A DNA stretch of 64,000 bases from Methylococcales bacterium (GTDB taxonomy: Bacteria; Pseudomonadota; Gammaproteobacteria; Methylococcales; Methylomonadaceae), in NCBI GenBank assembly GCA_026399015.1, contig JAPLRS010000040.1:124001-188000 (forward strand), given 5' to 3'. The translations under genes were made by a program, and so were the position numbers. The notes below the pieces were generated by a model. It worked only from the letters and a program-made list of their open reading frames with translations. It was not told the origin of the DNA and searched no databases. Below, piece after piece: positions 35,621 through 46,469 of this stretch. Every line of letters begins with the position of its first letter. Positions within the stretch are counted from its first letter, which is position 1.

Positions 35621-36844
35621 ATGGCATTATATGTATATAAATTTGGCGGTACTTCGGTTGGTTCTGTAGAAAGAATCAAATCAGTCGCTGAAAAAGTAAA
35701 AAAAGCCCATGATTTGGGTGATCAAATAGTGGTTGTTTTATCTGCTATGAGTGGTGAGACAAATCGCTTAATCGATTTGGCAAAGGAAATGCAAGCACAG
35801 CCAACTGCGCGTGAATTGGATGTCCTAATTTCAACCGGTGAACAAGTGACTGTTGCATTGTTGGCTATGGCCCTACATCAATTAGGCTGTGAAGCGGTGT
35901 CATATACCGGCGCTCAGGTAAGAATTTTAACGGATAGCGTGCATACAAAAGCTAGAATTCGGGAGATTGATGACGCTAAAATGCGTGCAGATCTAAATGC
36001 AGGAAAAGTTGTGGTTGTCGCTGGTTTTCAAGGTGTTGATGAATTTGGTCATATTACTACTTTAGGTCGTGGCGGTTCTGATACATCAGCAGTTGCTTTA
36101 GCAGGCGCTTTAAAAGCAGATGAATGTCATATTTATACGGACGTGGATGGTGTTTATACAACTGATCCACGAGTTGAGCCTAAAGCACGCAGACTTAATC
36201 ATATTACTTTTGAAGAAATGCTCGAGATGGCAAGTTTAGGTTCAAAAGTATTGCAAATAAGATCGGTAGAGTTTGCCGGTAAATATAATGTTGCATTACG
36301 GGTTTTATCATCATTTCAAGAAGGGTGTGGTACGCTTATCACCTACGAGGATTCACAAATGGAAAGTGCTTTAATTTCGGGTATCGCTTTTAACAGGGAT
36401 GAGGCCAAACTAACAATTACAGGCGTGCCTGATTTACCAGGGGTTGCTCATAAGATTTTGGGCCCTATCGCTGATGCAAATATTGAAGTCGATATGATTG
36501 TGCAAAATATTGCAGACGATGCGACGACTGATTTTACGTTTACCGTACATAGAAACGAATATGTGCGTGCGAAAGCGATTTTAGAGCAAACATGTGGCGA
36601 GTTGGGTGCCAGAAAAGTAACTGGCGATGATACGATTGTTAAGGTATCTATCGTTGGTGTAGGTATGCGTTCTCATGCGGGTATCGCTAGCACAATGTTT
36701 AAGGCTTTGGCTGCGGAAGGTATTAATATTAGAATGATTGCCACATCAGAAATAAAGATTTCAGTTGTGGTTGATGAGAAATATTTGGAATTAGCAGTAA
36801 GAGCTTTACATGCTGCTTTTGAGTTAGATAAAACAGTATTGTAA
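35621..36844 (+). CDS. lysC: aspartate kinase, class II type
   Basis: This 407-residue protein phosphorylates aspartate, the first step to lysine, methionine and threonine. YKFGGTSVGSVERIK at 6-20 and VVVAGFQG, TLGRGGSDTSAVALAGAL form the kinase domain; two ACT domains follow (about 265-405: LTITGVPDLPGVAHKIL, VSIVGVGMRSHAGIAS) and mediate feedback inhibition. It starts 15 bases after alaS and is probably co-transcribed. In many gammaproteobacteria csrA follows lysC; here it does not. Confidence 0.96.
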   Translation: MALYVYKFGGTSVGSVERIKSVAEKVKKAHDLGDQIVVVLSAMSGETNRLIDLAKEMQAQPTARELDVLISTGEQVTVALLAMALHQLGCEAVSYTGAQVRILTDSVHTKARIREIDDAKMRADLNAGKVVVVAGFQGVDEFGHITTLGRGGSDTSAVALAGALKADECHIYTDVDGVYTTDPRVEPKARRLNHITFEEMLEMASLGSKVLQIRSVEFAGKYNVALRVLSSFQEGCGTLITYEDSQMESALISGIAFNRDEAKLTITGVPDLPGVAHKILGPIADANIEVDMIVQNIADDATTDFTFTVHRNEYVRAKAILEQTCGELGARKVTGDDTIVKVSIVGVGMRSHAGIASTMFKALAAEGINIRMIATSEIKISVVVDEKYLELAVRALHAAFELDKTVL

Positions 36845-36973
36845 TTATATTAGCGTAATAGTATCCAGCCCGATCAAACTGTCTGTTGAGTGTGCTGGGT
36901 ATTTTGATGTATAGTCATCATCAGTTATTTAATGAGAAAAGTGTTTAATTGATCTATCAACTAAGGTGATAAT

Positions 36974-37171
36974 ATGTCTGAAAAAGTAGGTAATGCTGCG
37001 GGTGAGATTTGGCGATTTCTTGATAAAAATGGTCCAATGAGTGTTTCTAAATTAGCTAAAGAAATTAGTGTAGAAGAAAAAAACTTCCAAAGAGCAATAG
37101 GGTGGTTAGCCCAGGAAGGTAAGATCTCGATTGAAATTGTAAATAGAGCTGAAACGATAGCCTTGTTATAA
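36974..37171 (+). CDS. small winged-helix protein (DUF2582 type)
   Basis: This 65-residue protein is a compact winged helix: VGNAAGEIWRFLDKNGPMSV, KLAKEISVEEKNFQRAIGWL and EGKISIE, ending in a short strand. It matches the DUF2582 family of small putative DNA-binding proteins of unknown role. AAGGTG precedes the ATG by about seven bases. It lies between lysC and the initiator tRNA, in the place where csrA is found in several relatives, but is not related to CsrA. Confidence 0.82.
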   Translation: MSEKVGNAAGEIWRFLDKNGPMSVSKLAKEISVEEKNFQRAIGWLAQEGKISIEIVNRAETIALL

Positions 37172-37255
37172 CAGTTTCTTATATGGAATTATTGATGGTG
37201 TTGTGATTAGGCTGTTATGGTTTCTGCTAAATATTACTAAAGTGTAATAAAAGTC

Positions 37256-37283
37256 TTGATTAATTATAATAAGTCTTTATAAT
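37256..37283 (+). promoter_or_regulatory. promoter of the initiator tRNA/nusA operon
   Basis: TTGATT at 37256-37261 and TATAAT at 37278-37283 are 16 bases apart and end about 13 bases before the tRNA. The spacing suits transcription starting a few bases ahead of the mature tRNA end. Confidence 0.7.
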
Positions 37284-37296
37284 ACTCTAAATCAAT

Positions 37297-37373
<77 letters not shown>

Positions 37374-37378
37374 TATTT

Positions 37379-37402
37379 AAAACCCCTTTTTGGGGTTTTT
37401 TA
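37379..37402 (+). terminator. rho-independent terminator after the initiator tRNA
   Basis: AAAACCCC and GGGGTTTT form a stem with a TTTTT loop, followed by TTATTTT. It is directly behind the tRNA and would end or attenuate transcription into rimP. Confidence 0.85.
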
Positions 37403-37448
37403 TTTTCTGGGCTTCGGTTTTGGGAGCTTAAAATTAGATTGTTAATGG

Positions 37449-37471
37449 AAGAGCCTTGGGCTCTTTTTTTT
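37449..37471 (+). terminator. second terminator or attenuator before rimP
   Basis: AAGAGCC and GGGCTCTT form a stem with a two-base loop, followed by nine T residues. It lies 26 bases before the rimP start, so it probably attenuates the operon. Two terminators in a row in this leader suggest regulated readthrough, perhaps by NusA itself as in E. coli. Confidence 0.8.
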
Positions 37472-37496
37472 TGTGTAAAAATTTAGTGAGGAAACC

Positions 37497-37982
37497 ATGA
37501 AGCAGGCTCCAGAGCATTTGCTTAACTTAATCGAACCAATAGTGGAAGGTTTAGGTTATGAATGTGTTGGGATTGACTATAACCCACACCCTAAACATGG
37601 TTTGCTAAGAATATATATAGATAGTGAAAATGGCATTTTGGTTGATGATTGCACTAAAGTAAGTCATCAAGTGAGTGGCGTTTTAGATGTTGAGGATCCA
37701 ATTCAAGGTAATTACCAATTAGAGGTTTCATCGCCTGGCGCTGACCGTCCATTTTTTAAAATAAGTCAATTCGAGCGTTATGTAGACAGTTCTGTCTTGG
37801 TGAGTTTATTTAAAGCGATTAATGGCAGAAAAAAAATCACTGGGCGTATTGTAAAAGTAGTCGACGATATTATTACCCTTGCAGAAGGTGAGCAGATTTT
37901 TGAGGTTCCATTTGACGCCATGAGTAAAGCGCGTTTGGTACCTGAATACATTATTGAAAAAGGAGGCCGAAATGGCAAATAA
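37497..37982 (+). CDS. rimP: ribosome maturation factor RimP
   Basis: This 161-residue protein is RimP, needed to mature the 30S subunit. LIEPIVEGLGYECVGIDY, LRIYIDSENGILVDDCTKVS and YQLEVSSPGADRPFF are the family's hallmark sequences. It overlaps the start of nusA by 11 bases. It lies after the two leader terminators and is first in the nusA-infB operon. Confidence 0.95.
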   Translation: MKQAPEHLLNLIEPIVEGLGYECVGIDYNPHPKHGLLRIYIDSENGILVDDCTKVSHQVSGVLDVEDPIQGNYQLEVSSPGADRPFFKISQFERYVDSSVLVSLFKAINGRKKITGRIVKVVDDIITLAEGEQIFEVPFDAMSKARLVPEYIIEKGGRNGK

Positions 37983-39471
37983 AGAAATTTTGTTAGTAGC
38001 TGAAGTTTTTTCGAACGAAAGGGAAATTGATAAGGAAATAGTTTTTCAAGCCATAGAATCTGCCCTAGAAGCTGCAACTGTTAAACGTCATGTTAATGTT
38101 ATTAAAGCTCGCGTAGAAATCAATAGAAAAACCGGTGATTACGTCACTTATAGACAATGGGAAGTTGTCGATGCAAACGCGGCATGTGCTGGTGATGTTG
38201 AATCACCCACTACCCAAGTATTATTAGAAGTTGCTAGACTTGATGATCCAAATATTCAAGTTGGACAATTCGTTGAAGAAGAAATCGAATCAGTTGATTT
38301 TGGCCGTATCGCAGCGCAAACTGCCAAGCAAGTTATTATTCACAAGGTTAGAGAGGCGGAGCGTTTAAAAATTGTAGACGCCTACAAAGAGCGAGTAGGT
38401 GAGCTAATTACCGGTATTGTTAAGCGTATAGAGAAAGGCAGTGTCTATTTGGATTTAGGTGGACATGTTGAAGCCTATATTGCCAAAGAAGATATGATTC
38501 CGCGTGAAGCTATCCGCATTGGTGATCGCATCCGTGGTTACTTAAAAGATGTTAGATCTGAACCTCGTGGTCCACAACTATTTGTAAGTCGAACTGCGCC
38601 TGAGTTACTAATTGCTTTATTTAAGCTTGAAGTGCCGGAAGTAGGTGAAGGATTAATCTCTATTTTAGGCGCTGCTAGGGATCCAGGCTCAAGAGCTAAA
38701 TTAGCGGTTAAGAGCAATGACCCAAGATTAGATCCTGTCGGAGCTTGTGTTGGCATGAGAGGATCAAGAGTTCAGTCGGTTACCAACGAACTTGCGGGCG
38801 AGCGAGTTGATATCATTCTTTGGAATCCAAGTGAAGCCCAGTATGTAATTAACGCTATGTTGCCTGCTGAAATTCAATCTATTGTTGTTGATGAAGATAA
38901 ACACAGTATGGATTTGGCAGTTGGCGCCGATAATTTATCTCAGGCTATTGGTCGTGGTGGGCAAAATGTGCGTTTAGCCAGCCAACTAACAGGTTGGGAG
39001 TTAAATGTATTAGACGCATCAAAAGCTGAACTAAGTGCAGAAGCCGAAGTAGGGAAAATTAAACAACTCTTTATCGATCAATTAGATGTTGATGAAGATA
39101 TTGCTCAAATATTAGCTGAAGAAGGTTTTATAAGCGTAGAAGAAATTGCTTATGTACCTGTTAGCGAGATGTTGGATATAGATGGATTCGATGAGGACTT
39201 GGTTAATGAATTAAGAAGTAGAGCCAAAGATGCTTTACTAATTAGTGCAATTGCCTTTGAAGAAAAAATTGATTCAGTTGAGCCTGCAAAAGACTTACTT
39301 GAAATGGATGGTATGGATACGGACTTAGCTTATGAATTAGCAGGTCAGGGTGTTATTACAATGGAAGATTTAGCTGAACAAGCAGTTGACGATTTAGTCA
39401 GTCTTCTAGGTATTGATGAACAGCGGGCGGCAAAATTAATTATGAAGGCGCGTGAGCCTTGGTTTGCTTAA
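37972..39471 (+). CDS. nusA: transcription elongation factor NusA
   Basis: This 499-residue NusA has the N-terminal RNA-polymerase-binding domain (1-125: EIDKEIVFQAIESALEAATV), S1 (about 135-200: LITGIVKRIEKGSVYLDLGG), two KH domains (DPRLDPVGACVGMRGSRVQS and GADNLSQAIGRGGQNVRLAS), and two C-terminal acidic repeats (AEEGFISVEEIAYVPVSEML, LAGQGVITMEDLAEQAVDDL). An ATG six codons upstream is also in frame, but AGGAGG five bases before the ATG at 37972 fixes the start, within rimP. Confidence 0.97.
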   Translation: MANKEILLVAEVFSNEREIDKEIVFQAIESALEAATVKRHVNVIKARVEINRKTGDYVTYRQWEVVDANAACAGDVESPTTQVLLEVARLDDPNIQVGQFVEEEIESVDFGRIAAQTAKQVIIHKVREAERLKIVDAYKERVGELITGIVKRIEKGSVYLDLGGHVEAYIAKEDMIPREAIRIGDRIRGYLKDVRSEPRGPQLFVSRTAPELLIALFKLEVPEVGEGLISILGAARDPGSRAKLAVKSNDPRLDPVGACVGMRGSRVQSVTNELAGERVDIILWNPSEAQYVINAMLPAEIQSIVVDEDKHSMDLAVGADNLSQAIGRGGQNVRLASQLTGWELNVLDASKAELSAEAEVGKIKQLFIDQLDVDEDIAQILAEEGFISVEEIAYVPVSEMLDIDGFDEDLVNELRSRAKDALLISAIAFEEKIDSVEPAKDLLEMDGMDTDLAYELAGQGVITMEDLAEQAVDDLVSLLGIDEQRAAKLIMKAREPWFA

Positions 39472-39501
39472 GGCACATAGCGAGTAATTAAGGGGTATAA
39501 G

Positions 39502-42192
39502 ATGAGCGATAAAACAGTAAGGCAGTTAGCCGAAATAGTAAAGATTCCTCTGGAAAGATTATTAGAGCAATTAAAAGAAGCAGGATTATCTGCAAGTACA
39601 CCGGATGATTTCATCACTGAAGATGAAAAGATGCAATTATTAGCGCATTTACGTAAGCGTCATGGTAAAGGTGAAGGTGATACCGGTAGTTCGCCAAGAA
39701 GAGTAACTTTAGAACGTAGAAAAGTAACTGAAATGAAACAGGCAACTGTGCCTGGTAGCACTACTAAGACTATTAGCGTCGAAGTGCGTAAAAAGAAGAC
39801 TTATATCAAGCGTAGCGATGTTGAAGAGACTGAAGTAAAAAAAGAAGAACTGCCTGAAGTCGTTAATGTCGCAATTGAAACTGCAACAGTTGCTGAAGTT
39901 AGTGCACCCCAAGTTGAAGTGACTGTGCCATTAGTAGAAGAGCCGCAAGCAACTGATACTACGACAGCTGAAGAGCCGATTAAAGTTGAAACGGTTGTAT
40001 TAGAAACTACTGAACCAGAAGTTGAAGAAGAAACTGTTGATTCAACAGACAGTCTAGCTTTAGGACTTGACGATGACTTAGAAATTGAACCAGTTGATTT
40101 AGTCGTATCTGTCGCTAAATTTGATGCTTTAAAAGTTAAAGAAGAAAAGAAAAATAAACAAGAAAAATCTAGCAAATCCAAAGAAGATGAAGAAGCTAGA
40201 AAAAAACAGCTAGAAAAAGAACAGCGCTTAGAAGAATCTATCAGAAAAAATGCTGATAAAGTTAGACAACAAGCCGCTGCAAAGCAAGAAACTTTACATC
40301 GTAAAAACCAAGATGATGGTGATAGACCTTCTGGAAAAGATGGCAAACGACCTAAGAAAAAAGGTAAGCAACCTGTCCGTAATAATATTCAATCAGATGG
40401 TAAACATCAGTTTGAAATGCCAGTAGCTCCTATCGTTAAAGATGTCACGATACCAGAAATGATCATCGTGTCTGATTTAGCACAAAAAATGAGTGTAAAA
40501 GCCGCATTAGTGATCAAGCATTTAATGAAGCTTGGCATTATGGCGACTATTAACCAAAGTATCGATCAAGAAACGGCGGCTATTTTAGTTGAAGAAATGG
40601 GTCACAATGCTATCATGCAAAGTGATGATGATCTTGAGCAAGAAATGTTGGCTGAGGCGCAGGAAGAAGATAACCGCGTTGAATTGCCTCGTGCACCAAT
40701 CGTAACCATCATGGGTCACGTTGACCATGGTAAAACATCTTTATTAGATTACATTCGTAAAACTCGTGTTGCAGCAGGCGAGGCGGGTGGTATTACTCAG
40801 CACATTGGTGCATACCAAGTTAAAACCGATCATGGTGCGGTAACATTCTTAGATACACCGGGTCACGCGGCATTTACTGCAATGCGTGCACGTGGAGCTG
40901 ATATTACAGACGTTGTTATTGTGGTTGTTGCTGCAGATGACGGTGTGATGCCACAAACCAAAGAAGCGGTTGAGCATGCAAAAGCGGCTAATGTACCTAT
41001 CATTGTTGCTGTTAACAAAATTGACAAGCCAGATGCAAACCCAGAAAAAGTGATGCAAGAGCTTTCAGTAATCGATGTTATTGCTGAAGAATGGGGTGGC
41101 GATGTTCAGTTCTTGAAGATTTCTGCTAAAACAGGTGAGGGTATCGATGATTTAATTGAAGCCCTAATCGTACAAACTGAAATTCTTGAGCTTAAAGCAC
41201 CAATTGAAGGGGCCGCGTCTGGTTTAGTTATTGAATCAAGATTGGATAAGGGTCGCGGTGCGGTTGCAACAGTAATGGTGCAAAAAGGTACTTTAGAGAG
41301 TGGTCAAATGGTGCTATGTGGTCAAGAATTTGGCCGCGTTCGTGCTATGTTTAATGAGAATGGTAAGGCTATTAAAGAAGCGGGTCCTTGTGTGCCTGTA
41401 GAAATTTTAGGTTTATCAGGCACGCCTAATGCGGGTGATGAGTTCTTAGTGGTGCAAAATGAGCGTATCGCAAAAGACTTAGCTAAACATCGTGAAGACC
41501 GTAAAAAATTCTCTAAACATGCTGCACAGCAAGCCTCTAAATTAGATGAAGTCTTCTCTAGAATGACTAGCGGTGAACTAGCAAGCGTTAATCTTGTTAT
41601 TAAGACTGATGTACAAGGTAGTTTAGAAGCCTTACGCGGATCATTAGTTGGTTTATCGAATGAAGAAGTAGAAGTTAAAGTGGTTTTTGGCGGTGTGGGT
41701 GGTATTAACGAAGGTGACGCAAACCTTGCGCTTGCTTCGGGTGCTATTTTAATCGGCTTTAATGTGAGAGCGGATGCCACTGCAAGAAAGTTAATTGAAG
41801 AGAAAAACATTGATCTTCATTACTACAGCGTTATTTACGATGCGATTGATGAAGTCAAAAAAGCCATTAGTGGTATGTTGGCTCCAGAAATTAAAGAACA
41901 AATTGTGGGTCTTGCTGAAGTTAGAGATGTCTTCAAATCACCTAAATTTGGCGCTATTGCTGGATGTATGGTTGTTGATGGTTATGTTAAGAGAAACCTA
42001 CCTATCCGTGTATTACGTGAAAACGTAGTTATTTTTGAAGGTCAGTTGGAATCTTTACGACGTTTTAAAGATGACGCTTCTGAAGTCAAAATGGGCATGG
42101 AATGTGGTATCGGTGTTAAGAACTACAACGACGTTAAACCTGGCGATCAAATCGAAGTATTTGAGCGTATAGAAATTAGAAGAGAACTATAG
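39502..42192 (+). CDS. infB: translation initiation factor IF-2
   Basis: This 896-residue protein is IF-2. The N-terminal IF2_N ([20 protein letters not shown]) is followed by a long charged, low-complexity linker (about 60-300), a second IF2_N (about 317-370) and the GTPase G domain: [14 protein letters not shown] (P-loop, about 410), the DTPGHAAF and NKIDKP motifs. Domains II to IV, which bind fMet-tRNA, end with [11 protein letters not shown]. The linker is rich in Glu, Val and Thr. rbfA begins four bases after the stop. Confidence 0.97.
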   Translation: MSDKTVRQLAEIVKIPLERLLEQLKEAGLSASTPDDFITEDEKMQLLAHLRKRHGKGEGDTGSSPRRVTLERRKVTEMKQATVPGSTTKTISVEVRKKKTYIKRSDVEETEVKKEELPEVVNVAIETATVAEVSAPQVEVTVPLVEEPQATDTTTAEEPIKVETVVLETTEPEVEEETVDSTDSLALGLDDDLEIEPVDLVVSVAKFDALKVKEEKKNKQEKSSKSKEDEEARKKQLEKEQRLEESIRKNADKVRQQAAAKQETLHRKNQDDGDRPSGKDGKRPKKKGKQPVRNNIQSDGKHQFEMPVAPIVKDVTIPEMIIVSDLAQKMSVKAALVIKHLMKLGIMATINQSIDQETAAILVEEMGHNAIMQSDDDLEQEMLAEAQEEDNRVELPRAPIVTIMGHVDHGKTSLLDYIRKTRVAAGEAGGITQHIGAYQVKTDHGAVTFLDTPGHAAFTAMRARGADITDVVIVVVAADDGVMPQTKEAVEHAKAANVPIIVAVNKIDKPDANPEKVMQELSVIDVIAEEWGGDVQFLKISAKTGEGIDDLIEALIVQTEILELKAPIEGAASGLVIESRLDKGRGAVATVMVQKGTLESGQMVLCGQEFGRVRAMFNENGKAIKEAGPCVPVEILGLSGTPNAGDEFLVVQNERIAKDLAKHREDRKKFSKHAAQQASKLDEVFSRMTSGELASVNLVIKTDVQGSLEALRGSLVGLSNEEVEVKVVFGGVGGINEGDANLALASGAILIGFNVRADATARKLIEEKNIDLHYYSVIYDAIDEVKKAISGMLAPEIKEQIVGLAEVRDVFKSPKFGAIAGCMVVDGYVKRNLPIRVLRENVVIFEGQLESLRRFKDDASEVKMGMECGIGVKNYNDVKPGDQIEVFERIEIRREL

Positions 42193-42196
42193 TCAT

Positions 42197-42559
42197 ATGG
42201 CTAAAGAGTTTGGTCGTAATGCACGCGTTTCTTCGCAGATGCAAAAAGAGTTATCGTTGATTTTTCAGCGAGATATTGATGATTCAAGATTGGGTTTTAT
42301 AACAATCAATGAAGTCGTTGTTACCAAAGATCTCGCTGTAGCGAAAGTTTATGTCACCGTTTTAAATGTTGATGACGCAGGTAAACGGGCTAATATAAAA
42401 GTTTTAAATGAACTGAGTCCGGTTATTCGCCATCAATTAGCTAAAAGAATGCGCTTAAGACATATTTCTGAATTACGCTTTCATTATGACGATTCATTTG
42501 ATACTGGTATGCGGGTTGCCGAGTTATTAAGTGATGTTGTTAAGCACGATTTAGATTAA
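42197..42559 (+). CDS. rbfA: ribosome-binding factor A
   Basis: This 120-residue KH-type protein is RbfA, which matures the 5' end of 16S rRNA. RVSSQMQKELSLIFQRDID, DLAVAKVYVTVLNVDDAG and MRLRHISELRFHYDDSFDTG are typical. It starts four bases after infB and truB follows eight bases on, all in one operon. Confidence 0.95.
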   Translation: MAKEFGRNARVSSQMQKELSLIFQRDIDDSRLGFITINEVVVTKDLAVAKVYVTVLNVDDAGKRANIKVLNELSPVIRHQLAKRMRLRHISELRFHYDDSFDTGMRVAELLSDVVKHDLD

Positions 42560-42567
42560 TTATAAGT

Positions 42568-43512
42568 ATGGCTAAACGCAAATCTGGACTTAATGTTCAT
42601 GGCATTATTTTGTTGGATAAGCGTTTAGGGGTTTCATCGAATAGAGCTTTGCAAGAAGTTAGGCGTTTATTTAATGCCAATAAAGCCGGGCACACTGGTA
42701 GTTTAGATCCTTTAGCGACTGGATTATTACCTTTGTGCTTTGGTGAAGCCACTAAAGTCTCTGCCTTAATGCTTGATGACGATAAACGATATCAAGTCGT
42801 TGTCCAATTGGGTGTAATGACTGACACAGGTGATGCAGAAGGTGAAGTAATTCAGGTTAAACCCGTACCTGTTTTGTCTCAAGCAGAAATCTTATCTTGT
42901 TTACAGCAGTTTACTGGGGAAATAGATCAAGTTCCGCCGATGTATTCGGCTTTAAAACAAAATGGTAAAAAACTCTATGAGTTAGCGCGTGAAGGCGTGG
43001 TAGTTGATAGAAAAGCTAGACGCATTACTATTTATGAACTTGTATTACTTAAGTTTGATGATGCTCAGGCGGTTACTCCAAATCAATTAACGCTTGATGT
43101 CTCTTGCTCAAAAGGTACCTATATTCGCTCTTTAGCAGAAGATATTGGTCATGCCTTGGGATGTGGTGGTACTGTGACACAGTTACGTAGAGTGATGGCT
43201 GGTCAGTTTACTATTCAGCAAGCTAAAACAATTGAACAATTAACGGCCATGTCGGAGCAGGAGTTGCAAGACACGTTAATAAGAGTTGATGAACCTTTAG
43301 AACATATACCTTTAGTTAGCTTAACAAGTCATCAAGCTACTGCTATAAATTATGGTCAATCAATAGAGTTTAAATTATCAGACGATCTAGGTTCTATAAA
43401 TACACCCGCACTCATAAGAATGTATCAGGATGATATTTTTTTAGGGTTGGGAGAAATGGGATTAGATGGTAGAATAGCGCCGAAAAAATTGTTTAATATG
43501 ACAATAGCTTGA
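42568..43512 (+). CDS. truB: tRNA pseudouridine-55 synthase TruB
   Basis: This 314-residue enzyme makes pseudouridine 55 in tRNA. GHTGSLDPLATGLLP carries the catalytic Asp at 47, and TYIRSLAEDIGHALGCGGTV, VPPMYSALKQNGKKLYELAR follow. A PUA-like C-terminal part ends the protein. It lies between rbfA and rpsO as in E. coli. Confidence 0.95.
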   Translation: MAKRKSGLNVHGIILLDKRLGVSSNRALQEVRRLFNANKAGHTGSLDPLATGLLPLCFGEATKVSALMLDDDKRYQVVVQLGVMTDTGDAEGEVIQVKPVPVLSQAEILSCLQQFTGEIDQVPPMYSALKQNGKKLYELAREGVVVDRKARRITIYELVLLKFDDAQAVTPNQLTLDVSCSKGTYIRSLAEDIGHALGCGGTVTQLRRVMAGQFTIQQAKTIEQLTAMSEQELQDTLIRVDEPLEHIPLVSLTSHQATAINYGQSIEFKLSDDLGSINTPALIRMYQDDIFLGLGEMGLDGRIAPKKLFNMTIA

Positions 43513-43580
43513 TTAATAGTTAATTAATCAAGGCAATAACATTGATTTCTACACCCTAACGTGGACGTCAATTTACTCAG

Positions 43581-43596
43581 AGTTGCATAAGCAACT
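43581..43596 (+). promoter_or_regulatory. small hairpin in the rpsO leader
   Basis: AGTTGC-ATAA-GCAACT forms a six-pair stem 30 bases before the rpsO start. It could be part of the S15-binding autoregulatory structure or a weak attenuator, since a T-rich stretch follows. The E. coli pseudoknot itself cannot be recognised by eye. Confidence 0.35.
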
Positions 43597-43626
43597 TTAA
43601 TTTTAATTTAATCTTAGGGATTATAA

Positions 43627-43896
43627 ATGCCATTTACAGCAGAACAAAAAAGAGCCGTAGTAGAAGCTTATCGTTTATCAGAAACTGATACAGGCTCACC
43701 AGAAGTACAAGTTGCTTTATTAACAGCGCACATCTTGCACTTAACTCCGCATTTTGCAGAACACAAAAAAGATAACCATTCTCGTCGTGGTTTATTACGA
43801 ATGGTTAATCAACGTCGTAAATTGCTAGATTATTTAAAAAATAAAGACAGCGATCGTTACCGCTCATTGATTGAACGTTTAGGTTTACGTAAGTAA
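43627..43896 (+). CDS. rpsO: 30S ribosomal protein S15
   Basis: This 89-residue protein is S15: [40 protein letters not shown] and [13 protein letters not shown] are all typical and its length is exactly that of the family. It binds 16S rRNA at the central domain. It lies before pnp, separated from it by a long hairpin. Confidence 0.97.
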   Translation: MPFTAEQKRAVVEAYRLSETDTGSPEVQVALLTAHILHLTPHFAEHKKDNHSRRGLLRMVNQRRKLLDYLKNKDSDRYRSLIERLGLRK

Positions 43897-43910
43897 TACT
43901 GTTAAATAGT

Positions 43911-43970
43911 TAAGCTGCAATTAGAAATACCCGATTCAATTAGCTTGTATCGGTATTTAATTGCAGCTTA
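43911..43970 (+). promoter_or_regulatory. long stem-loop between rpsO and pnp
   Basis: The arms TAAGCTGCAATT and AATTGCAGCTTA pair perfectly over 12 bases; after a small bulge (AG) AAATACC pairs with GGTATTT, then GAT/ATC continues after a one-base bulge, giving about 22 pairs with a loop of about 12 bases. A stem of this length lies where E. coli pnp mRNA has its RNase III site, used by PNPase for autoregulation. It may also terminate or process the rpsO transcript. The function is inferred from position. Confidence 0.65.
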
Positions 43971-44091
43971 TTTGATAGACCTTTCGATAACCCTTGGTTG
44001 ATACTTTAGCCAAACGCCATAGCTGTTAGTTAGGAAAGTAGACAAGCCTAATATAAGCCCTTAAACAACCTTTACACTAAGGAACCCTATA

Positions 44092-46182
44092 GTGAACCCT
44101 ATTAGGAAAGAATTTCAGTACGGTGATAATCTCGTAACACTTGAAACAGGTGAAATTGCACGTCAAGCTGATGGTGCAGTTATCATTGATGTAAACGGCA
44201 CATCTTTATTAGTTACCGTCGTTGGTAAAAAAGATGCAGCAGGAGGGGACTTTTTCCCCTTAACAGTTAATTATCAAGAAAAAGCCTATGCTGCTGGAAA
44301 AATCCCGGGCGGTTTTTTTAAGAGAGAAGGTCGTCCAAGTGAACAAGAAACCTTAATTTCAAGGTTAATCGACCGTCCAATTCGCCCTCTATTTCCAGAA
44401 GGCTACACAAATGAAGTTCAAATCATTGCCACAGTTATCTCTTTAAACCCTGAAGTTGATACAGAAATTCCGGCTTTATTGGGTGCATCTGCAGCTTTAG
44501 CTGTTTCTGGATTGCCTTTTAATGGTCCAATTGGTGCGGCTTGTGTGGGTTATAAAGAAGGTGCTTATTTATTAAATCCAAGCCCTGAAGTATTAAAAGA
44601 ATCAGATCTAACCTTAGTTGTAGCAGGTACATCACAAGCTGTATTAATGGTTGAATCTGAAGCTATAGGTCTTTCAGAAGAAGTGATGCTTGGCGCTGTC
44701 TTGTTTGGTCATGAACAAATGCAAACTGCTATCAATGCCATTAACGAATTTGCAAATGCTGCAGGCGCGGGTGTTGTTGAGTGGGTAGCTCCAGATGAAA
44801 ATTCTGATTTAGTTGAATTAGTGACTAATGAAGTAGAAGCTGGCATTAAAGCGGCTTATACAGTGCCTGAAAAATTAGTTCGACAAGATCAATTAAAAGC
44901 AATCCGTACTGCAGTTGTTGAAAAATTATCAGAAAATTATGCTGAAAAAGATATTAGAGGCATTATTGAGAACTTAGAATATCGCATTGTGCGTAACGCT
45001 ATTCTTAACGAAGGCAAACGTATTGATGGTCGTCCATTAGACAAAATTAGACCTATTTCAATTAGAACAGGTGTTTTACCAAGAACACACGGTTCAGCTT
45101 TATTCACTCGTGGTGAAACTCAAGCTTTAGTAGTTGCGACATTAGGTACTGCACGTGATGCACAAATTATTGATGCCTTAGCGGGTGAATATAAAGAACC
45201 ATTCATGTTGCATTACAACTTCCCTCCATTCAGTGTGGGCGAAACCGGTTTTGTTGGTTCACCTAAGCGTCGTGAAATTGGTCATGGTCGTTTAGCTAAA
45301 CGCGGTGTGGCGGCAGTACTGCCAAATATGGAAGAATTCCCATACACCATTCGTGTGGTTTCAGAAATTACAGAATCAAACGGTTCAAGCTCTATGGCTT
45401 CTGTTTGTGGTAGTAGTTTAGCGTTAATGGATGCGGGTGTGCCTTTATCTGCGCCAGTTGCGGGTATCGCAATGGGCTTGATTAAAGAAGGCGATAACTT
45501 TGCAGTATTATCTGACATCATGGGTGACGAAGATCACCTAGGTGATATGGATTTTAAAGTAGCGGGTTCTGCAATTGGTATCACTGCTTTACAAATGGAC
45601 ATCAAAATTGATGGTATCACCGCTGAAATTATGCAAGTTGCTTTAGCTCAAGCTAAAGAAGGTCGTTTGCATATCTTAGGTGAAATGAACAAAGCGTTGG
45701 CAAGCACTCGTGATGAGATGTCTGACTTCGCGCCGCGTATCATTACTTTTAAAATTGATCCTAGTAAAATTCGCGAAGTTATCGGTAAAGGTGGCGCTAC
45801 TATCCGTAGTATCACAGAAGAAACTGGCGCTAGCATTGACTTAACAGATGACGGTATCGTAAAAGTTGCCTCTGTTGATAAAGCGGCGGGCGAAGAAGCT
45901 AGACGCTTAATTGAAGAAATTACCGCTGAAGTTGTGGTAGGTAAAACTTACGAAGGCAAAGTTGTTCGTTTAATGGACTTCGGCGCATTTGTAACAATCT
46001 TACCGGGTAAAGATGGCTTAGTGCATATTTCACAAATTTCAGATGAACACGTTGACAAAGTTAGCGATCGTTTAAATGAGGGTGATATTGTAAGAGTTAA
46101 AGTACTTGAAATTGATCGTCAAGGTCGTGTTAGATTAAGTATTAAAGAAGTAGAAAAAGAAGAAGAGAGCGCTGCTGAATAA
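44092..46182 (+). CDS. pnp: polynucleotide phosphorylase
   Basis: This 696-residue PNPase degrades RNA from the 3' end. It has two RNase PH domains: the first with [20 protein letters not shown], the second with [20 protein letters not shown] and [15 protein letters not shown], including [12 protein letters not shown]-type phosphate-binding residues. A KH domain ([20 protein letters not shown]) and an S1 domain ([20 protein letters not shown]) end it. It starts with GTG at 44092. A strong terminator follows the stop. Confidence 0.97.
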   Translation: MNPIRKEFQYGDNLVTLETGEIARQADGAVIIDVNGTSLLVTVVGKKDAAGGDFFPLTVNYQEKAYAAGKIPGGFFKREGRPSEQETLISRLIDRPIRPLFPEGYTNEVQIIATVISLNPEVDTEIPALLGASAALAVSGLPFNGPIGAACVGYKEGAYLLNPSPEVLKESDLTLVVAGTSQAVLMVESEAIGLSEEVMLGAVLFGHEQMQTAINAINEFANAAGAGVVEWVAPDENSDLVELVTNEVEAGIKAAYTVPEKLVRQDQLKAIRTAVVEKLSENYAEKDIRGIIENLEYRIVRNAILNEGKRIDGRPLDKIRPISIRTGVLPRTHGSALFTRGETQALVVATLGTARDAQIIDALAGEYKEPFMLHYNFPPFSVGETGFVGSPKRREIGHGRLAKRGVAAVLPNMEEFPYTIRVVSEITESNGSSSMASVCGSSLALMDAGVPLSAPVAGIAMGLIKEGDNFAVLSDIMGDEDHLGDMDFKVAGSAIGITALQMDIKIDGITAEIMQVALAQAKEGRLHILGEMNKALASTRDEMSDFAPRIITFKIDPSKIREVIGKGGATIRSITEETGASIDLTDDGIVKVASVDKAAGEEARRLIEEITAEVVVGKTYEGKVVRLMDFGAFVTILPGKDGLVHISQISDEHVDKVSDRLNEGDIVRVKVLEIDRQGRVRLSIKEVEKEEESAAE

Positions 46183-46204
46183 GCTATTTTGCTATCGACT
46201 TCAT

Positions 46205-46229
46205 AAAAAGGGCCGAAAGGCCCTTTTTT
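46205..46229 (+). terminator. rho-independent terminator after pnp
   Basis: AAAAAGGGCC and GGCCCTTTTTTT form a strong stem with a GAAA tetraloop 23 bases after the pnp stop. It ends the metY-rimP-nusA-infB-rbfA-truB-rpsO-pnp block. Confidence 0.93.
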
Positions 46230-46469
46230 TATTGCAGGGCACTTAATAAGTGCGCGTTAGGCCTGTTGATTTAGATTGGTGCAATTATCAATAAGTAAAG
46301 AGGCTAAATTAGTTAGTACTATAGATTCAAAGTCGACATAACTCTATAACATTAATAGGGTATTGCCACTATCGCTCTCTGTTAAAATAAATATTATAAA
46401 TACTGGCACTTTATGTGCTTAAATTTTAATATTAGTCTTACATTGCTTTTACTTGGTGTTTTAATTTAC

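Noticed and set aside
39801-40346. 181-codon minus-strand frame inside infB
   Set aside because: It is the reverse of the Glu/Val/Thr-rich linker of IF-2, giving a Ser-rich chain. It is a shadow of the real gene.
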